NCBI GenBank assembly: GCA_965218765.1
Contig: CBDCLU010000006.1
Coordinates: 62,001 to 126,000, forward strand
Reading direction: 5' to 3'
Length of the DNA stretch: 64,000 nt
Source of the DNA: JBBPYC01 sp965218765
Lineage (GTDB): Bacteria > Pseudomonadota > Gammaproteobacteria > Burkholderiales > Burkholderiaceae_C
A program made the position numbers and the translations under genes. Below are positions 60,871 through 64,000 of this stretch, in pieces. Position 1 is the first letter of the stretch. The number at the start of each line of letters is the position of its first letter. The notes beneath the pieces are model-generated. The model was not told where the DNA came from. It made no database searches and saw nothing but the letters and a program-made list of their open reading frames with translations.

Positions 60871-61468
60871 ACACTTTCGTCGCCAGCTCGGCGATGCGCT
60901 TGCCCTGATAGCGTGCGCCGTCGAGCTCCTCGGCGCCGGGCTGGCGTTTGCCGTCGCCGCCAGCGATCGTGGTCGCACCGTACGGTGAGCCACCGACCAC
61001 CTTGTCCACGCCCATCTGACCTTTGAAACCGTAGTCGAGCCCGACGATCGTCATGCCCTGGTGCAACAGGTTCGTGATGATCGAAAACAGCGTGGTTTCC
61101 TGTCCGCCGTGCTGGGTTGCAGTCGAGGTGAACGCGCCGCCGATCTTGCCGGTCAGCGCACCGCGCATCCACAGGCCTCCGGTGGTATCCCAGAACGCAG
61201 CCATCTGCGACGGCATGCGGCCATAGCGCGTCGGTGCGCCGACGATGATCGCGTCGTAGTTGGCCAACGCATCCGGGCCTTCGATCACCGGGTGCGCACT
61301 GTCGGTCTTGAAATGCGCGGCCTCGACCACCTCGGGCGGCGCCGTCTCGGCCACGCGCCGGATGTCCACCGTGGTCGCGCCGCCGGCGCGTGCGCCTTCG
61401 GCCATCGCATCCGCGAGTTGCTCGACGTGGCCGTAGGACGAGTAGTAAAGCACCAGTACCTTGCTCAT
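60863..61468 (-). CDS. wrbA: NAD(P)H:quinone oxidoreductase, WrbA type
   Basis: Flavodoxin-like FMN protein of 201 residues that reduces quinones by two electrons. VLVLYYSSYGHVEQLADAMA is the FMN phosphate loop; IIVGAPTRYGRMPSQMAAFW and GGAFTSTATQHGGQETTL are WrbA signatures, the second binding the NAD(P)H side. Its stop codon is inside the tandem heptamer repeat, so a change in repeat length could alter the C-terminus. It converges with the AhpD-fold gene. Confidence 0.95.
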   Translation of the reverse strand: MSKVLVLYYSSYGHVEQLADAMAEGARAGGATTVDIRRVAETAPPEVVEAAHFKTDSAHPVIEGPDALANYDAIIVGAPTRYGRMPSQMAAFWDTTGGLWMRGALTGKIGGAFTSTATQHGGQETTLFSIITNLLHQGMTIVGLDYGFKGQMGVDKVVGGSPYGATTIAGGDGKRQPGAEELDGARYQGKRIAELATKVYG

Positions 61469-61594
61469 GCGCGGATATCCTTTTGGTTGATCGGGACGTG
61501 TTGCCCAGCGGCGATTGTGGCGGCCCGCAGCGGGTTGCGCACCGCGCCGCCAGGGACGGCCTTGGCGGCTTCGATCTGTCTCGGCCGATGGCGT

Positions 61595-62047
61595 TCAAGC
61601 ACGGTTGCCGCTGTCGCCATCTGCGCCGTCAGCACCCCAGAACCGCTCCATCGCGATGTAGGCGTATGACGCGGACCAGCCGATCAGCAACAGTCCGTTC
61701 AACGCTTCCACGCCCGCGATCAGCCGCAACGGGCCGGTGGGGGTCAGGTCGCCGAAGCCGAGCGAGGTGTACGTCTCGGCTGAGAAGTACATGCAGTTCA
61801 CGAGCGAGAACAGCTTGCCGGCCAGGTTGCCGACCGCCGCATATTTGATCAGTGCAAACGCTGCTGCACCATAGACCGCGATCTCCAGGCCATGCGCAAA
61901 GAACGCCGCGAACATCACGACCAGCAGCTTCGTGCGGCTCGGAATGCGAAGACGCGGCAATCGCTGGTTCACGATGCGCAGCACCTCGTAATGGATGGTG
62001 GTGGACAGCCCGATCAAGAAGACACAGGCCAGCATGACGATCAACAT
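61595..62047 (-). CDS. Small two-TM potassium-channel-like protein
   Basis: A 150-residue membrane protein with hydrophobic segments at about 1-20, 41-66 and 108-130 and a pore loop with the selectivity-like sequence TSLGFGDL (T94 to L101), matching the K+ channel filter TxGYGD with Phe for Tyr. It resembles small proteobacterial 'two pore domain K+ channel family' proteins. No cytoplasmic regulatory domain. Start ATG 62047 is preferred; ATGs at 62056 and 62074 are in frame. Divergent from the next gene. Confidence 0.8.
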   Translation of the reverse strand: MLIVMLACVFLIGLSTTIHYEVLRIVNQRLPRLRIPSRTKLLVVMFAAFFAHGLEIAVYGAAAFALIKYAAVGNLAGKLFSLVNCMYFSAETYTSLGFGDLTPTGPLRLIAGVEALNGLLLIGWSASYAYIAMERFWGADGADGDSGNRA

Positions 62048-62136
62048 GCACGGCATTGTCGGTGCTGCCACCATGCAGCATATGATGGTTGCGGACTGAA
62101 ACGTCCGCGCATCAACCGGACAAGGAGCCCCAACGC

Positions 62137-62448
62137 ATGATCCACGTCGTCGCCATCATCACCGCCAAGCCGGGCCAGCGCGCCCACATCCTCGAAGCGT
62201 TCAAGGCCAATCGCCCGGAAGTATTGAAGGAAGACGGCTGCATCGAATACGACGCGACCATCGACGCGGCCGGCGTGCCCGCATCGCCGGGCAGCTTCGG
62301 CGGCGATACGTTTGCCGTGATTGAGAAATGGGAAACCCTGGCCGCTCTGCAGGCGCATGCCGCCGCGCCGCACATGAAGGCCTACGGCGCCAAGGTCAAG
62401 GAGTGGACCGACAAACGAATGATCCATGTACTGGAGCCGGTGAACTGA
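62137..62448 (+). CDS. Antibiotic biosynthesis monooxygenase-fold protein
   Basis: A 103-residue ABM/YgiN-like protein (ferredoxin-like dimeric barrel). MIHVVAIITAKPGQRAHILE, DGCIEYDATIDA and FAVIEKWETLAALQAHAAAP plus HMKAYGAKVKEWTD are typical. YgiN is a quinol monooxygenase that acts in a redox cycle with a quinone reductase, and a WrbA-type reductase lies two genes away; a functional link is only a guess. AAGGAG precedes the ATG. Confidence 0.88.
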   Translation: MIHVVAIITAKPGQRAHILEAFKANRPEVLKEDGCIEYDATIDAAGVPASPGSFGGDTFAVIEKWETLAALQAHAAAPHMKAYGAKVKEWTDKRMIHVLEPVN

Positions 62449-62493
62449 GCCGGCTCATCCGCCACCTGCAATTGCCGCGAACCGATTGAGCGT

Positions 62494-63432
62494 TCACCCG
62501 GCATAGCCGCGAGTCGCCAGCCGCCAGGTCGCCAGTCGGGTGGGCGGCACGATTCGGCTGCCCGCCAGGCTGCTTGAAATCGCGCCGGCCCGAGCCCATC
62601 CTTCACGATCGAGCGCATCCCGCCAGCGCAGCAGCGCCGCCATCACGGGTTGCTGCAGCCACGCGTCGTGCGCCTCGTGAACGCCTTTCAACGCACCGTG
62701 GAGCGCTTCTGCGAATGCACACAGGCGCAGGTAGGCCGGCTCGTCTGCCATCGCCCGCTTGAAGTGCTTGATCAGCAAGTTCTTGCCCGACTGGGTGCGC
62801 GCCAGCGAGGTGAATACATGCTGAATCAATTGCAGCGCGAGCCGTACCGAATAAGGTGGGATCGGCGCTGCCAGCGGAATGCTGGGCGCCTGTTCGGGCC
62901 GGTTCGCAAAGCATGGTCCCAGCATCAAGGCAGCCAGCCTGAGCCATTCGCCGGGTTGCAGCCCGACAGTTGACGTATCGCGACTGGAAAGTGCGAACAC
63001 CTCTTCGTACGATCGGTTCGCCTTGGCATGATTGGCCTGCGTGCTGATCACCGCCAGATTGTTGATCGCATAGGCGCCATCGTTGTTCAGCCGATCGACC
63101 GACCAGTCGGTGCCTGCGCATTCCCCATGCGTCAGCGCGATTCGCAGCACCGGGCAGATCTCGACGTCGATCGAGCGGATGAACGACGGCGTGATCTGCT
63201 CGTCGAATGCCTTGTTGCGGTTGTGCGCACTCCAGCGCAGCTGCAGCCATTTGCGCTCGAAGCGATCCGCCGGCTGCGTGCGCGCGCCGGCAGCGCGGGC
63301 CTGCTGAAAGCCTTCCCGAAGCGGATCGGTCAGCCGCTCCAGCGAGACACAGCGCCGATATTGAAACAGGTCGTACCCGAGCCGGCGGCCGACTTCAACA
63401 TGCTCCGCCTGCAGGTCCAGCAAAGACGACAT
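62494..63432 (-). CDS. Unknown protein with an HNH-like core
   Basis: A 312-residue protein I do not recognise as a named family. Residues about 90-137 show a pattern like HNH-type nucleases: EICPVLRIAL, then DWSVDRLNNDGAYAINNLAV and a later NHAKANR, i.e. the 'S-x-DRI(D/N)N..GY...N' core with C93, C105, D113, N117, N124 and H135. The remaining C-terminal part is helical. No transposon, toxin or phage neighbour is visible. The sequence close to its stop contains repeated CGCCAG units. It could be an HNH-derived protein with another role. Confidence 0.55.
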   Translation of the reverse strand: MSSLLDLQAEHVEVGRRLGYDLFQYRRCVSLERLTDPLREGFQQARAAGARTQPADRFERKWLQLRWSAHNRNKAFDEQITPSFIRSIDVEICPVLRIALTHGECAGTDWSVDRLNNDGAYAINNLAVISTQANHAKANRSYEEVFALSSRDTSTVGLQPGEWLRLAALMLGPCFANRPEQAPSIPLAAPIPPYSVRLALQLIQHVFTSLARTQSGKNLLIKHFKRAMADEPAYLRLCAFAEALHGALKGVHEAHDAWLQQPVMAALLRWRDALDREGWARAGAISSSLAGSRIVPPTRLATWRLATRGYAG

Positions 63433-63513
63433 GGAATTGCTCCTGATGAATGTAAGCTGGGAAATGCAGCACGCGATGACCCTTCACGCGCGCTGCCTGC
63501 CGAATGGATTTGT

Positions 63514-64000
63514 CTACAGCCGAAACGCATACGTCGCGATCAGCGCGCCCTTGTCGACCGGCAGCGCACGCGCGGCGTCGCCGAGCGAACCGTCGTTGGG
63601 CACCGTGTGGTCGACGGCCAGCAGGTTCACACCGCTGCGCAACTTGATCTGCGCCATGCCGTCGGCGTCGGTCTGATAGCGCACGATCCGGTCTTCGGGA
63701 AGCTTCGTTTCGAGGTCGCTGTTCTCGACCCCGGCGCCGGCCAGCGGGCGGCCGTTGAATCGCACGAGCACCGGCAACGTCTCGCCCGCGCCGAGCTTGA
63801 GCGGGTTTTGCTGCGGGATGATCTCAAGCCGGTGGCCGAGCGTCTTGCCGAACAACGTGTCGTCGTCGACGCGCAGCACGATGCCCTTCGCGTACTTGAC
63901 CGCGAGCAGCGGATCGGTGCCCTCAGGCAGCATGAACTTGCTCGCATTGCGGTACTGCACCGGCTGGCCGTCCTTGGCCGGCAGCGTGAGCCACAGCCCG
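63514..64000 (-). CDS. DUF4198-like periplasmic protein, 5' end outside window
   Basis: The frame is open from 64000 down to the TAG/TGA stop at 63514, so the N-terminus lies beyond the window. The visible part reads LWLTLPAKDGQPVQYRNASK, TDPLLAVKYAKGIVLRVDDD, LEIIPQQNPLKLGAGETLPV, LVRFNGRPLAGAGVE and TDADGMAQIKL, which resembles the DUF4198 family of secreted, carboxypeptidase-regulatory-like beta proteins, often linked to metal (Ni/Co) uptake. Metal partner genes would be expected outside the window. Confidence 0.75.
   Translation of the reverse strand, partial: GLWLTLPAKDGQPVQYRNASKFMLPEGTDPLLAVKYAKGIVLRVDDDTLFGKTLGHRLEIIPQQNPLKLGAGETLPVLVRFNGRPLAGAGVENSDLETKLPEDRIVRYQTDADGMAQIKLRSGVNLLAVDHTVPNDGSLGDAARALPVDKGALIATYAFRL

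Overview
The window is GC-rich DNA, densely packed with genes, from a motile Gram-negative bacterium. It is most likely a betaproteobacterium of the order Burkholderiales. Evidence for this: FlhDC is the flagellar master regulator, the outer-membrane flagellar ring genes flgH and flgI are present, an MCE lipid-transport lipoprotein is present, and 4-hydroxybenzoate hydroxylase sits beside a Liv transporter. A dispersed intergenic repeat resembles ones I associate, from memory, with Comamonadaceae and relatives. I cannot name a genus from sequence alone.

Layout. 1-0.9 kb: tail of an MCE/MlaD-type protein and its PqiC-like lipoprotein. 1.0-5.4 kb: ECF sigma factor, a ChrR-like cupin protein (probable anti-sigma factor) and a large polytopic membrane protein translationally coupled to it. 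5.4-9.9 kb: small metabolic genes (OsmC, MaoC dehydratase, SDR, DsbA-fold isomerase, dienelactone hydrolase, CorA). 9.9-12.6 kb: two HDOD signalling proteins appended to the flagellar operon. 12.6-50.1 kb: one nearly unbroken block of 40 flagellar genes: flgBCDEFGHIJKL (minus) divergent from flgAMN; fliA-flhF-flhA-flhB, motAB and flhDC (minus); fliCDST (plus); fliE (minus) divergent from fliFGHIJK and fliLMNOPQR (plus). 50.3-54.0 kb: a YbhB-type protein and a DctPQM TRAP transporter. 54.2-58.8 kb: a complete livKFGMH ABC importer. 59.0-60.8 kb: pobA and an AhpD/carboxymuconolactone-decarboxylase-fold protein. 60.8-64.0 kb: WrbA, a small K+-channel-like protein, an antibiotic-biosynthesis-monooxygenase-fold protein, an unfamiliar protein with an HNH-like core, and a DUF4198-like protein cut by the window edge.

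The flagellar block encodes the regulators (FlhDC, FliA, FlgM), the export gate (FlhAB, FliOPQR, FliHIJ), basal body, hook, filament, chaperones and stator. The chemotaxis operon and flhG, which many Burkholderiales carry inside this block, are absent: motB abuts flhB and flhF abuts fliA. FliA-type promoters are visible before flgM and fliS and more weakly before fliC, and a shared motif precedes fliF and fliL.

I did not find a clearly novel multi-gene system. The most interesting unexplained structures are a family of ~100-bp repeats placed directly behind stop codons (four good copies, two decayed halves), the shared fliF/fliL motif, a ChrR-like protein lacking the zinc motif, a LivG with a non-standard ABC signature, a charged insertion in FliL, and the HNH-like protein. 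No tRNA, rRNA, CRISPR array, insertion sequence or phage gene was recognised.
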